64,000 nt of DNA from Pogonophryne albipinna. Its lineage: Eukaryota > Chordata > Actinopteri > Perciformes > Artedidraconidae. The position numbers were made by a program, and so were the translations under genes. Of this stretch, positions 14,965 through 28,225 are shown piece by piece. The notes beneath the pieces were generated by a model, which saw only the letters and a program-made list of their open reading frames with translations, was not told where the DNA came from and made no database searches. The stretch spans positions 1,178,001 to 1,242,000 of the forward strand of contig JAPTMU010000027.1 in NCBI GenBank assembly GCA_028583405.1, written 5' to 3'. Numbering within the stretch: the stretch's first letter is position 1; every line of letters starts with the position of its first letter.

Positions 14965-15330
14965 AAATGAATTACGGTGTTCTCCAAGGCTCAATTATAG
15001 GTCCTACATTTTTTTTTATCTATATTTGCTTCCACTTGGAAATGTCATCAGGAGACACGGCATAAGTTTCCATAGTTATGATGACACACAGCTTTACATT
15101 GCTGTGTCCCCAGCAATGTAAATACTCCAGACTAATTGATGCCCTTTTAAACTGTATTTTAGATTTGATGGCTGTGAATTTTCAACAAAACCAAACTCTT
15201 GATAATTGTTGCTGCAGCTACAAGAGAGAAACTGCGTCCAAAGCTTAAAAAACTTGAATTTAAAACAATGGCAGCAACAAGAACCTAGGGGTCATTTTAG
15301 ATCAGAGCTAAACTTTGAACCAAACATTCA
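14965..15330 (+). pseudogene. L2-type reverse transcriptase fragment
   Basis: Translated fragments in shifting frames follow the L2 order: [17 protein letters not shown] (counterpart of GVPQGSxLGPLLF), then [11 protein letters not shown], then a counterpart of NLGVILD near 15290. Several frameshifts and substitutions separate them. It is an old, 5'- and 3'-truncated LINE copy. Confidence 0.75.
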
Positions 15331-16431
15331 CAATCAAATTGCTGAAATTGATATGATATGATATTAAATGCATGTAACCAATCATAGGTGTGTGAAAACT
15401 GGACCAGTATTCCAGGTTCTTAAAGGATGGGTAATAAATGAAGTCGTACACCAGAGTGATTGGAGTGAACTCTGAGATTTTATAAAGAAACAAATATATA
15501 TATATTGGCACAGGAATAAACAACAGTCTAAATATTTTCAATAGTTTTTAAAGCGCTTGACACTTGGGTGCACCCCAAATAAAATAAAATAAACCCCCAA
15601 AAGAAAATAGTTTGTTGTTCAGTTCCTGTAAGGTCCTCTCAATCCTACCACTGGTAGCGGAAAGATGAGGTGTTCAGGTTATCACTGGTAGCTCGCCATC
15701 CCCCTCGTCAGGGAGAAAATCCAGAGTCCAAAATCCAGAATCTTCTTATCCAAGGGTATCATAAAAAACCCAGCCGAGGAAAATTAAATAATAATCAAAA
15801 CTCCTGCTTTCCAATGCAGCGACAGCCCCAGAGATTGGTCCACCGCCGTCCCGGTCAAACTCTTAATGTGCGCTGTTTTGTGCATATAATGATCACAACA
15901 AGTGTCTCCGTTCTTCCAGCGTGACGCTGCTCCCTCACACACACTTTTCCAACGTGCCCTTACTAACCTGAGTGAGGAGGCGGGACTTTTAGTCCAACTG
16001 CAATCATGATTGCGTTATGAACCAATGAGCTTTGTTCTTAAATGTTGAGCATTAAACTAAAATATACTATAAAATAACTAATTAAATAATACATAATAAT
16101 TAACAAACAAAATACAAGAACCTTGTAACCTTGGTTATCCAGTGGGTTACACCCAGTTAGATGATCTTCTCCTGGCTGTAGCTCCTGACAGACTACCTGA
16201 CCGGTCCAGATATTGAGCGTCATTTCTCACATGATGTTGTGATGCTCTCGGTTGGAAATTGATATGGCTCTGGACACAAGGGGCTATATTACCAGGAGAG
16301 TGGTGTAGCCAGTGGATATCTGGGACAAGACCTCAGTTTCTGTCCGGTACTCATTGTTTTCAGTCAACAAAAGCAACTTGGGACGCAAGAAGGGAGGTGA
16401 GGGATTACATTAAAGACTGGTTTGATCACAT
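15331..16431. other. Unassigned sequence
   Basis: Nothing recognised. A short TA microsatellite lies near 15497. Confidence 0.5.
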
Positions 16432-16735
16432 GTAGTTTGGGGGTGCAGTAAGTCAGTCTGTAAGGACTTGTCTTGGGAACTGAAGGGTTGCTGGTTCATG
16501 TCCTCACTGTACCAAAACAAAGACATTCTGGACTACTACCTGGGAAACATGGCAGCCTCTTTAATCTGGCAGCTCTTCACAAAAAAGGATGTGTTTGTTT
16601 ACAAGTGTATTCAGACCATGTGTTTAGGGCCTATGCATGTGTGTAATTGTACTGTGTGTATACAATAATACAGCAAAACACTGAATTTTCCCTTGAGGAT
16701 TAATAAAGGGTTATCTTCCATCTTCTTCTATCTTC
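16432..16735 (+). mobile_element. tRNA-derived SINE
   Basis: The head (16437-16505) resembles a tRNA gene: an A-box-like GTAAGTCAGTCTGTAAGG and a B-box-like GGTTGCTGGTTCATGTCC about 35 bases later, as needed for an internal RNA polymerase III promoter. The 3' end carries GAATTTTCCCTTGAGGATT then AATAAAGG and a TCTTC-type short repeat, a tail shared by several fish SINE families. The tRNA head is diverged, so this is a retroposon and not a working tRNA gene. Confidence 0.75.
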
Positions 16736-19700
16736 AAATAGCCAGTTTATACAAGCTAATTGTAAGACAATTAAAAGCTAAATCAATGTCAGACGATAGC
16801 TGATGGGTTCTGAGACTGCATTCTGGCCAAGGTTACTTCCTGTCTGGCCCCATGCAGACTTTTAACCTGCAAGTACTAAAGGTATTGGTTAATAATGATC
16901 GGATTTAAGTGGACAACCAGAAAGCAGGAAGCTTCCGATACCAGAAACTGGTCCCATTTCCCACAGCATTCACACGCAAGACCGTCTGTTAACAGATATA
17001 AGTCAGGATATAGCCTAAGATGGTGAACATGTGTCTACATACCGCCTCACAGAGACTCTATAATCATGTCATCCACTCTGACATAAAAATATCATAACCA
17101 CATGTCCTGTCACAGACAGATCTACCACAGCCCCCATAATGCTACATTAACAAATTATAATTGTGGGTTTCTGTCACTTCCTCAAAGAAAATGTCTCAGT
17201 TGAACACATTTGGATGGAGTATAAATAAAACAGATATGGGTAACACAATAACATATTGTTATAACCTGCATCATTACACAGGAGAAGAGAAAACTGCTTC
17301 CTGGTGTACAGCAAAGAGCAGGAGAAATGTACGGTAGAGCAGTGGTGAGCCGTCAGTAAGATGTAAGATGTAAGATATTCTACAAAATAATATTTAAAAC
17401 AAATTAAAAACATTTTTTTTTATATTTAAAAAATATATATTTTTTGTTATATTTTTCATTAGTTTTACCAAAATAACTTGATTTAATTGTATTTAAAATA
17501 ACATTTCCAAAGAAATAAATCCTTCAAATCTGCCTGTTCAATTTCTGTTGGAATGTGAAGGGTTAAATGAAAGAAGCTTGTCTCTGCGAGTTACTGTGAA
17601 GACGGGAGAGCTTGGTGGTCCTGCTGTACATTCACAGAGGGCCCGCTATCGTAACTCAACGAGAGAGTAATGTCAAATGACAGTACAATTGACCAATCAT
17701 ATCTTCCCTCTAATACCAGAATGTGGCGGAGTGGTGAGGGTAGGTGTTTAAAGTCAGTTGCGGACAACGCCACCTGGGGGAGTTTCGCCCCCAGGAAATT
17801 ATAAAGATAGGTCTAATACTGCTAAGGACAATCAGGTTCGTTTTACACCACGGGCAGAGACAGCTTTAAGGGTCAGCATACAGTTTTATTTATAACATAC
17901 AAAATATCTAAAAACACCACACAAAATACATTTGAAAAAAATACCCACTTTCCCTTTTTAATACATTTATTGTTACACTTTTTTATTTGATTGTTTTTGC
18001 ACAATTTAAAAACACAGAAACATATAACAAATGAAAAACAGTATAGGAAGAGCCAGAAAACCTACCGGGCTTATTTGGAGCCTCCACCTAAATAATGTCA
18101 AAGATCAACATTTTACACAAAACACAAGATCAATATACAAACTATACATTCAATAATGATGGCAAACGTTAAGGACAACAAATACTTAAAACATAAATTA
18201 AATAACATGTGGAAAAACCATTAGGAAATGAGAATATGAAACATTTATGAGTATGTTTGTATATATGGAAAATGAAAAAGCAGTTGTCGAACAGTGGATA
18301 CATGATCTTTCAGACATTCTCTGTAGCATCCATAGAGGGGCAGTATTTTGTTACGTGGGAAAAGCCATTCCAGATATTTGTACATCTAAATCTGATGGGA
18401 AGTGAGACACAGGGGAATGGAGATCGGATGAGTAGCATACAATGAACCTGTGAATGTTCCCTTTACCTGAAAGTATGCTGTACATAAAACACATTTGATA
18501 AATGTTAATGTCATAAATGGTAAGAATATGAAGCCATGTGAAATAAGAAGGAAAAGACTCTGATCTGGTTGCAATCTTCACAAACACTTCTGGAGGGCTT
18601 TTGAGAGTAGTAGGGGAATTACTTGTACAAATAACGGAATAAACAAGTAGACACATACAGTAGCTGTGGTGTTTATAAGAGAAATCAGTATAAAATGGAG
18701 CTTAACCTGTGATTTTTTAGAACAGTATTCAGAATGGGGCAGTTGAGGTCCAGCCCAAAGTCGAAGGGAATAAATTGCAAATGAAGCCTGCGTCATGTTA
18801 TTTTACACTTATCTTTCTAATGTTAAACGGAAAGGCTCTGCTAGGGATTAAGCTTGTGTGGTGATGCAGTACTCAGGATGTTACAGAGGGAACACCATCC
18901 ATCCGAGCAGCCTGCGGAACGGCCCAAACCAGGAGGATGCCTCCTAACCACCCAAATAATTATATTTCACATGCTGCCTTTCTCTTGAATGTATCATTAT
19001 AAAATAAAAGATAAAACGCGGTAAATATTTGTGTGGAAAAAACCTGTATTTGACTTGATGTTTTAGGTCTTCATTTTGTCCCAGTCACAGGACAAAGAGG
19101 GTCATCATACTTTAGCCCCTGTTAGAGAAAATATTTGCATTTCTGAATTTTAATAATTATTGACAACCCAATAAGATTTTCCAGCTTTCAACTAGAATAA
19201 GATTCACAATGAAACAATAATAAATAAACAGAAAAAGGTTGCCGTGGTAGCAAAACTGAAAAAACTTGAGAACCTGCTATCACTCTGAAATGGCTTTTTA
19301 TAGTTATTTATATCAGTAATTGTAAAAGAACAATAATAAAACCAATCAAAACAAAACTTTCTATGTCAAGTTAGAAGAAACATGAAGCATTGAAAGGATT
19401 TCAATTATTTAATATTGCATTAGACTGGTGTTTCAAATATTCAGTATCAACTGCCACAAATCACAGTGTGAAAATACTTTACAGAAGCCACTGCTAGCTT
19501 GCACCGCTACATACAGCTGTCATCTGATTGGTTGGGTCTCGAAAGGTCAGCGGTTAACATGGTGAAAGTCAAAATAATTAGTAACCATTTGAGCTCCCTC
19601 CATAGAACAAAACGTCAGTGTCAGCGCAGAGCAGTTTCACCCCATTTCATGTGAAGGCAGCTTAGAGAGCCCTCGTGCACCTGAAACCCTCACCACTTTG

Positions 19701-20058
19701 CGAGAATGCTCCTTCAAACCTGTAAGTCTGAGTGTGCAAATAAAGCCGTGTGAACTTGAATTTATAATGCTTTGAAAAGTGTGTTTTATAACTGCTCAAG
19801 GTTCAGCGCATTTCTTTTTCAATGTAATAAACTTGTCTGACCACGAACATTCTAAGAAGAAATTAGTGTCCAATTGAACCTATTTACTGGTTGCTGCAAT
19901 AATTCCCTTAAACGGTTCATGTATGATTAATGATGTTGGAGTTTCCAAAGGGCTGCTGTATGATTGATGTGATATGATAATATGGGGCTGCGAGCTCTGT
20001 AATTGGTCAGCAATTTTATTGCAGAAGCATTTGTTTGGCTTAATGCATCGTAAAATCG
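16736..20058. other. Unassigned sequence, 3.3 kb
   Basis: No gene recognised. CAGTGGTGAGCCGTCAG at 17340 resembles the left terminus of a hAT element, but no matching right end was found downstream. Open frames on the minus strand near 18350-18800 carry no recognisable motif. Confidence 0.5.
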
Positions 20059-20066
20059 TAACTAAC

Positions 20067-21990
20067 CAGTGTTGGGCAAGTTACTTCCAAAATGTAATAT
20101 ATGACTTATTACTGTCTTTTAAAAGTAATAAGTTACATTACAATATTACTGTCTCTGAAATGTAATGAGTTACACTACTTTAGTTACTTTTGAGTTACTT
20201 TCACCAAAATAACCACAAAAGAATGGCTAGTTATTTTAATGCTAACATGTAGTTTAGTGCAGCTCATTATACATCCAGTGAAGGGCAATGTGGTGTAGCA
20301 TAACAACTGTGTAGGCCCTTAAGGCTACTAACAACTTGTATTACACGGCTTAGTTGAATACTCCATTCTGATTGTAAATTCTTAACATGTGACACGTTGT
20401 TAATCCAGCAGTACAGACCAGTGTCAAGGACTATAATGAAGGTTGCTAAGGAGGATCAAGAAAGAGAAAGGAAAAGAGGTTAAAAGACGGAGCGCTGGCC
20501 GTCAGATAAATCACCAGAAGAAGGCAGACAGGAAGTAAACACTAACAGGACACGGAATGGGCTCTGTAGTGTGTTTAGTATATGGCCATGTACAGGCCCG
20601 GTTCCAGAACAAAATGACTCAGGGTGCCTCTGAGATTACAGGGGGCGCAGCAGTAGCAGGTTAACATGAGCAATAGTGGCCGGCAACAGCAATGAAAAGT
20701 AGCATTGATGGTCCCCAATGAACAGATTATGGTATTTGTTATGTTTTGAAACCAAGCAAGTGAGAACATTTCAATTGAGTTAAAAGTGCAATCCTGAAAT
20801 ATCTCATACAGTCCAAAGTGGACTGTGGCAAAGAAAAGCACAAACGCTTCAAAACTGTACTGATAAAACAAATGAGAACATATTGTAAATCAAGGCACAT
20901 ATTATTTAAACCAGCTCATGGTTTGAAATGGCAAACATTGAAAAGCAAAAGTATTATTAAAACCATGTACTAAACATCACCTTGGTCCCATCATATACTC
21001 TGGGAAGAGAATATTTACTGTGCTTGAAAACTGGTATCACATCATCATGTGAGGTTGACTTTGTGACCTGGAGAACATTTCAGCTGCAACATCAGCTCGT
21101 TGATAAGCTTGGGATATGAGATCTTTTTGTAGCCATTCGTGGTGAAGGCATCTGTGCTATTGTATGCATTATGTTTGACCCAACATTTCTACAGGCATGG
21201 CAGAATATGGCACTATTTTCACATGAATATTCTAGCCCTTGTCTATTTGTATACCACGAACTGCAACATGACCGCCTAACTCCACTGTACAGGCGGGTAC
21301 TTGTTTAGATATACCTGGGCAGGCTCTGTTTCGCCGTGGTATCCTGGCTGGCACCTGCGGGCCGCAGAGGGGCGGCGTAGTTTCGGGCGACGAAGACTGC
21401 TGCTCCGGGGGCGAGGGTGGCGAGTCAGGCGGGAGTAAGCTAGTGTCCACAACGGAGGGTAACGTGATGTCCCCATCTGACCTGTTGCTACTGTCTGCAG
21501 TAGATGCAGTGTTGCTGGCGTTTAGTGATGGTTGCTTTAACCATTCTCGTATAAATGATTATCCACAGATGTGTGTCACTGTTGTGGAAGCACTTTGGAA
21601 ATGATGCACGCGCAGCGGAGCAGGTCACGCGCACCTGACACAATTTGTTGTTTGTATTTTTCGCCCCGTTCTCTTTTTTGAATAGAGGGTGCATAACATT
21701 CAACTGCCCCGAAGATCCCGACGCGAAGCCTGAAGGGAAAACACCAGGTTTACTAATCTACCCGCACAATTTGTCTGGTGTCCGAATGTCTCGCTATGTT
21801 AGTACATTCTTAAAAAACAAAACACCATTTAATTTCGGTTTGAAATGTGTTGTAACTGCGTTACTGAGCATTGTAACGGGTAATATATTACCCACATTTC
21901 ATTAGTAATGCGTTACATTACTTAGTTACAGCACAAAGTAATATATTACTGTAACTCCGTTACTTTTGTAACGCGTTACACCCAACACTG
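20067..21990. mobile_element. hAT-like DNA transposon, non-autonomous
   Basis: The ends are CAGTGTTGGGCAAGTTAC and the inverted partner ending TTACACCCAACACTG. The flank TAACTAAC is duplicated perfectly (20059-20066 and 21991-21998). The outer 150 bp on both sides consist of GTAAT/GTTAC words. No transposase motif was recognised; short open frames near 21232-21476 and 21645-21905 are unexplained. One unit resembling the 40-bp repeat at 1449-1570 lies at 20512-20550. Confidence 0.9.
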
Positions 21991-21998
21991 TAACTAAC

Positions 21999-22769
21999 CC
22001 ATCTACAACACCATGAACTACTGTACTGTAGAAAATGAATGTGATATAGTTAATGTGACCAAGTTATTTCAAAGATGCCAACTGTCAAACCCTTAACATC
22101 ATCATCAGCCACCCACACCCTCACAAACTCAAATTGACTTTATTTTATTTATGATAATTTGTTTCAACTGGAGCAAGAAAACAAGAGAGCATGTTGGTTT
22201 GTAACTGCCATCAGTGATGACTGTGTTAAATAAGCATATTTCATGCACTGTGTGCAAACACAAGCTGACAGACCATTAACAATGCTTTTCCCAAAAGAGC
22301 ACACTGTTAGACAACATACTTTAGAGAAAGACAGATGCCAGGCCGCCTGCCGCCAAGCAAAGACACCTTAGGCCTAAAGAACCAAATATATGTAACTGGA
22401 GAAATAGTTTATTTCACTGCTTGGATAACTGTTCAAACTTGTGTTTCATGCTCAACTAACTGAAAATATCAATACAGTGGTGCAGTGATCACATATTTTT
22501 GTTGGCCGACCCAGCAGTTAGCATCTCAAGGGCTCCTTTTCCCCCATTGCTTTTTGGTATCAGAAAACAATCTCTGTGGACAACACGGGTCTATGATAAT
22601 TACACGTCTTGTTCAGCAGGATCATCTACACATATTAACACCACTCCATGATTTTTTGAAGTAAAAAATCTATGGTAGGCTATAAACTCAATACATGACG
22701 GTCACATGACTGCATATCTCCACCACTAAGCGAAAAGCGAACTCTTGTCTGTGTGATGACGCACAACGC
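21999..22769. other. Unassigned sequence
   Basis: Nothing recognised. Confidence 0.5.
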
Positions 22770-23180
22770 AGCTAGCGGGGAACGTTCTCACAACTTTGGC
22801 TAACGTTACCTACAGGTTCTAATAAGGTTTTAAAGAAACGTTTTAATCTGATGTTCAAAGAGTCTTTTTAGGATGTTTATTTTTTCAAATAATGTTCCTA
22901 TAAGGTTTAAGGTTAACTAAGACATAACGTTTTAACTGCAACATTCAGAGGATGTTTTCAGGATGTTATTGAGGCCTGAGATGACAGAAAGTTTATTTAT
23001 AAAATGTGCCTTCAATGTGATATGTTAACAAAGGTGGAACGTTTTGCCTGCAACATTCTAAGGATGTGTTTTGGACGTTGTTGGGGTAACACATTAAAGA
23101 TGTTCTTTATAAAACGTTCCCTCAATGTTACATTCTGAAAATGTTTTTAGGATGTTATTCTTTTTTTATAAAACGTTCCT
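22770..23180. repeat. Degenerate AACGTT-rich tandem array
   Basis: Diverged units contain GGATGTTTTTAGGATGTTAT followed by AAAACGTTCC or similar, repeated about five to six times with spacing near 60-80 bp. Words of the same kind occur in the inverted-repeat element that starts at about 23386. Confidence 0.6.
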
Positions 23181-24774
23181 GTTATGGAAAATATAAACAC
23201 GGTCATGGTCAATGTCAGATTTATTTCTAGAGCGCTTTAAAAAACAAACTTGTTGCATTTGTTTAAAAAGGATGTTTTAAAAAAATCTGATGTCACCATA
23301 TTTTCCGTTTGAAAAAAACAAACAAGCACGTAATTCATGTTAATTCAGTAAGCAGATATTGCATGTTTGCGTGGCATGTGTGAGTTCCCAGCTAGACATG
23401 TTTGTTACCATTCGTTGTTCTTGGAATGTTTTCAGCGGGACGTTTTATTTTGGTTCCCAGAATATTCTTCTGAAAGGTAGGATAACGTTCTCTATAAACA
23501 TTCTTAACGTTTTTGGTGATAACTTTCTTAAGATGTATGAGCGCATTGAGACAACGAATAGGACGTATAAAAACGAATTTATGCATGCCAATATTCACTC
23601 ACATGCACTTATAATCACACTAAGGTATGTAGGCCCACAGTATTCATAATATCATTTGTGTAAAATATCCGAAAATAATCACACTTTTTTCTGACTATAA
23701 AGGTTGTGTCTCGTATGTAGGTTCTAACTGTTAGATAAGCTATCTAGCCGTGTGTGGTTTGTGAGGGCTGCGTATAAACAGTGTCAGCTGTTTATGCATA
23801 TTGGATAACAATCGTTATTGCACCGTTTAGATTTGAGACCGACAGACATATAGAGGAACGGACCGACTGTCACTGCCCGTCCCTGAAACCCTGCAACCTG
23901 CTCATCAGCCACACTATGAAAACCTGCAGCCTGCACTCATTCCCTGCCGGATTGTTGCTGTGAACGGTTTGATGCGTGCCGCACTACCTTTTTACCAGCA
24001 TATTCTTTGATAACTTTGCCTGCTTTAGCCTCACACTCATTTTTGTGTCTCTCCCAGGAGGAAACCAAGGCCTTCCACACTCCCAAGACCAGCCAGGCCT
24101 CTCAACCCACCCTGGAACAACTGTTTCCCACTGCTGCCATAACCAACCTCCACTCCCAGCGCCCCTTTTCTAATAAAAAAATGTTACTTTCACCAGCTGA
24201 TTCCGAGTCATCCTTTTACATGTGTTAATAGTCAAATTCCAATAGTTAAGTAAACTATCAAAATCATCCTAATGACCACAGTGGTCAGTCCACTTACCCA
24301 GGAATTTTGAGTTGAACAATTACAGGAATATTATGTCTTTCTGTTCTAATAATGTAAACATATTTTAGTAAATTGTTACCACAGACATTTGCATAATGTT
24401 TTAAACATAAACCATTAGGGATGTAACGATACCAAAAACTCACGGTACGATAATATCGCGATAACAAGTCCACGGTACGGTATTTATCGCGATATTGAAT
24501 AATAAATACAAATTTTTCTTACTCGGAAAATGTTTCTTTATTAAATAATAAATCTGATTTGTACAGCATTTTAGTAGGATAGCAGTATTGTCAAAAACAA
24601 AGTGACAGTAACAGACTGGAACAAGAAAACCAGTGTTTTTGTACCTATAGTACTACCAAACAAAGTAGGCATTTTCTTTGTGCCACTGCATCTCACAAAT
24701 AAACAAGGACATTTAATAATCAGACCCTGCAATAAAATAAATCAAGTTTCACTTTAGTTTTTCAAGTAACTCAA

Positions 24775-24940
24775 CTCAAACTCACTAGTCACTCACTCAG
24801 CATCATCAGACAGGTTTTTAGGAATATGAGAATGTCCACATTTCCAGGTATTTATAAGCTTGGATGTTTGGGCATTTACAATATCCCCTGCTCTGGAAAA
24901 GACTCTCTTGCTTGGTACTGATGTTGCTGGTACTGATGTT
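24775..24940 (-). pseudogene. hAT dimerisation domain (hATC) remnant
   Basis: Read on the minus strand, the segment gives ATSVPSKRVFSRAGDIVNAQ followed by TSKL. This is the conserved block of the hAT C-terminal dimerisation region (usually SVPSERxFSxAG). A stop follows KNLSDDAE. Just before the block, a GATGTTGCTGG-type 15-bp unit is repeated about four times in the DNA (24918-24975). The catalytic domain is absent. Confidence 0.85.
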
Positions 24941-25734
24941 GCTGGGACTGATGTTGCTGGGACTGATGTTGCTGGGACAGCAGTGGTCGCGTTAACCGAA
25001 TATTTTTTTTAACAATGACGGAAAAATCTGAAAGCAGTCTGTCATTTGTGACAGATTAGAACAAACTCGGAACAGCGCCAACGTTTCCCCGCAGCGAGGC
25101 TCTGGTGTTATGCAGTGTTATGCATGCCCTCCAAAAGGAAATGATATAGTTTCCAAACCATACTTTGCCGTACAGATCAATACATGTCTGAGAGGTTTTG
25201 CTTTACGCTGTGCGCGCTCCCGCGAGGTGCATCATGCACACACGGCATAACACCGCCCCCCCCGTTGACAGTTCACGAGCGTGCTCTCTCTTGAACAGTA
25301 CATTCTATATTATAAAGCCGTGGAGGGCGGGAGTTTATAAACCAAAGAATAACCGCCCTTACGGGACGCTGTAATAAGTAAAGCGAACGCACCCGCAAGG
25401 ACACCTGGCCTCCTATTGGTTGAGGGATTTTGACAGGATTGTTGCACAAAAATTTCGAGCGCGCACAGAATAAATCTGAGAGCAGAACAAATCTGTAAAC
25501 AGCAATATATCTGAGTGCAAGCGTACAGTTTGAGCAGAAGCAGAGCAAATCTAAGTGCAAGCAGGCACTGTTTGAGTGCGAGGACAGGGTTTGAGGGAAA
25601 TAAATACATAAAGTATGCTCTCAAATTTAAATACCACGCTCTTGAATAAAGATAGGGAATAACCCCCATATAAATACAATGTCCTTTTGTGTTCTGTTGT
25701 TTTATGTTCATGTTGTAACCTACTTGCTGCCATG

Positions 25735-25806
25735 TTGGACAGGTCTCTCTTGAAAAAGAGATCGATGATCTCAATGGGACCATCTGGTTAAATAAAGGTT
25801 TAAAAC
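25735..25806 (+). repeat. Dispersed repeat tail (copy 1)
   Basis: The segment GAAAAAGAGATCGATGATCT followed by CAATGGGA and AATAAAGGTTTAAA matches, in inverse orientation, 52795-52865. It looks like the 3' end of a retroposon whose tail is AAATAAAGG; the family was not identified. Confidence 0.55.
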
Positions 25807-26373
25807 AAAAAAAAGTGTTTAAAAAAAAAAAAAACATTTTTTTTTTTTTATCGCGGTAGATTTTGTCAGTCTCACGACGGTATTGGGACGTTTATTTACC
25901 GCGATACCGCGATATTCGGTATATCGTTACATCCCTATAAACCATGTTATCCTTCTCTAAAATAATAACATTCTGGCAATATAAACAAATCTAACTTGCA
26001 GCTGAAAACATTTTAAGAACAGTAGGGCATAACAATGTTATCAAAAACATTTTAAAAATGTTTTTAGAGAACATTATCCTACCTTTCAGAAGAACGTTCT
26101 GGGAACCAAAATAAAATCTTCAGCTGAAAACTTTTTAAGAATAGTAGGGCATAATGTTCTAACAATGTTATCAAAAACATTTTAGGAAGGTTATCAAAAA
26201 CATTTTAGGAAGGTTATCAACAAACATTTTAAGAATGTTTTTAGAGAACGTTATTCTACCTTTCAGAAGAATGTTCTGGGAACCAAAAGAAAACTTCCCG
26301 CTGAAAACATTCTTAGAACAATGAATGTAACATTCTCAGAATGTTTTTAGAACCAAACATTTCTAGCTGGGAT

Positions 26374-26580
26374 AAAGCTTCCAGGTCCAGTCATTCCAGG
26401 TGGGATATTTACCTTTATATTTTATGTTGTAAAACAAAACGTGACAACCTCTTCAGCTCGTGTTAACCACAGACCTTTTTATAGGCTTCTAACCACAATC
26501 ACATTCAAAAAGCCTTCGAGACGAGGGACCCGGAAATAGTGAAATGCCTACTCTATAGCCATGCTAGTGTGGCTCTAAAG
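26374..26580. other. Unassigned spacer
   Basis: Nothing recognised between two mobile elements. Confidence 0.5.
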
Positions 26581-26816
26581 CAGGGGTCACCAACCTTTTT
26601 TAGGATGAGGGCTACTTTCAAAAAATAAAACTAAAGTCGGGGGCTACTTTTACTCCTCTTTTTAGTTTTTTTGCTGTGTATATATTTAGCACATTTTAAC
26701 ATTATTATATGCTGACCTTTAACCTTTGTGTGCTGTTTGGGTCTGTGGGACCCGTTTCAGTGTTTACTAAAAGAACATGTATGCAATTTAATTATTTTAA
26801 CCTGCTTTATTTGGGG

Positions 26817-26887
26817 GTGGACCTCACATCCTCTAGGGGGGACCTCACCTCCTCTAGGGGGGTCCTCACCTCCTCTAGGCGGGTCCG
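26817..26887. repeat. Short minisatellite, three units
   Basis: The unit GACCTCACCTCCTCTAGGGG is repeated three times with small changes. Confidence 0.85.
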
Positions 26888-27224
26888 GGGGCATGCACCC
26901 CCGGGAAGATTTTTTTTTTTATGTTGAAGTGAAAAGCATCAATCTGGTGCATTTTGAGCACAAAATGAATTGATGGATACAGCTCTCAACCCTCAGATGA
27001 AAGGGAGCTGTATACTTTTCAATAATCCAATCATCTTTAGAATATTATCACAACCAATAACAAATCATTTAAACTTGTTTATTCTTATCTTATGTTACCT
27101 AGTAGTTAGCATTCTTTCTTTTTCTTTATGCATATTTTACTAATCACTCCCCTTTTAAACTCTTTTTGTACTGTCCTATAGTACACATTGGAATGATTTC
27201 TTACTTTATCTATATTAAATAGAT

Positions 27225-27302
27225 AAAAGTGTGCTCTCTCGCTCTCTCTCTCCCTCTCTCCCTCGCTCGCTCTCTCTCTCTCCCTCTGTCTCGCTCGCTC
27301 AC
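27225..27302. repeat. CT-rich simple repeat
   Basis: A CTCTCTCGCTC/CTCCCTC tract of about 78 bp. Confidence 0.9.
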
Positions 27303-28225
27303 AGAGGCTGTGAGCTCCTCCGTGGCGATGACGGCTTGCGTTAAAAAATAATAAACATATTTGTAAAGTGGGGGGACACAAACGGGATTTCGAAACGAGC
27401 GGGGGACATGTCCCCCCCCCCTGTCCCCAGTGGAGATTACGCCATGCGTGTGTGTGCGTCAAGTGGAATAAATATATATGCAAGTTGCAACACACAGAGT
27501 AAAACTCTGCCCCTCATGTGCTGTATAGGCTGGCATGATGGGCTGTGTTCAATGTGTTGTGTTGATTCTGCCAGAAGGAAAATCAGCGGGGAGGAGCCAC
27601 ATTGCTTTTCTTCCCGACTGCAACGCTGGTCCCGCAAATCAAGCAAGAACGTGATTGGTCGATATTCATTGTGGGGGTGGGGGGAGGAGGGGTGTTAGAT
27701 AGATATAGAGTTGTAGTAAGTAGATAGAGTTCGCTATGATTTAAGTTTCGTTTATGCATGGGGTAGATTCTTTTAATTACATTTCCTTTTTTGTTTTGTG
27801 TATTTTATACATTTTGGATTTGCTTCGCGAGCTATTTTTAGAACATGCCCCGCGGGCGACTCACGTTGCCCCTGCGGGCGACTGAGTGCCCGTGAGCACC
27901 GTGTTGGCTACCCCTGCTCTAAAGATTGTGATGTTGGTCAGATGGTTGGTAAACCACTTTGGTTTACGAATCCTAATGACAATGGTCATCAACTGTTTTC
28001 ATGTAGCAGCACCAGCATTACATTGCATTTAGCTGACGCTTTTATCCAAAGCGACTTACAATAAGTACATTCGACCAGGAAAACACAACCTTGAAGAAAA
28101 CAGAATCATATAAGTACATCAGGTTTCATAGAGCCAAACATTTCAAATGCTACTCAACTGGCTATCGATAAGCCAGTCCTTTATTAGTATATAAGTGCTC
28201 TGTTAGCAGTTCTTTGTTAGTAATT

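Larger units (their letters stand above)
24416..25937 (-). mobile_element. hAT element nested in the inverted-repeat element
   Basis: The ends are TAGGGATGTAACGATACC and the inverted partner ending ATATCGTTACATCCCTA. TAAACCAT is duplicated perfectly (24408-24415 and 25938-25945). Both ends are rich in TATCGCGAT words. A minus-strand remnant of the transposase C-terminus is present (24775-24940); the rest of the gene is deleted. Confidence 0.93.
23386..26373. mobile_element. Inverted-repeat element with AACGTT-rich ends
   Basis: The left part (23386-23540) and right part (about 26040-26373) are inverted copies. CCCAGCTAGACATGTTTG on the left matches the reverse complement of the right end, and both continue through TTTTCAGCGGGA and TTCTGAAAGGTAG words. 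The right arm contains internal near-duplicates of a TTATCAAAAACATTTTAGGA unit. A hAT element (24416-25937) is inserted inside. No transposase was recognised and the target duplication is unclear. Confidence 0.65.
26581..27916. mobile_element. hAT-like non-autonomous element
   Basis: The ends are CAGGGGTCACCAACC and the inverted partner ending GTTGGCTACCCCTG. CTCTAAAG is duplicated perfectly (26573-26580 and 27917-27924). The interior has a small minisatellite (26817-26887), a CT-rich tract (27225-27302) and no recognisable transposase. The right end contains two GCGGGCGACT words about 20 bp apart. Confidence 0.9.

Noticed and set aside
17340..17900. Complete hAT element starting CAGTGGTGAGCC
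   Set aside because: No inverted right end and no target duplication could be found.
20575..20871. Minus-strand 98-codon frame in the hAT-like element
   Set aside because: No transposase motif and no start context; likely chance.
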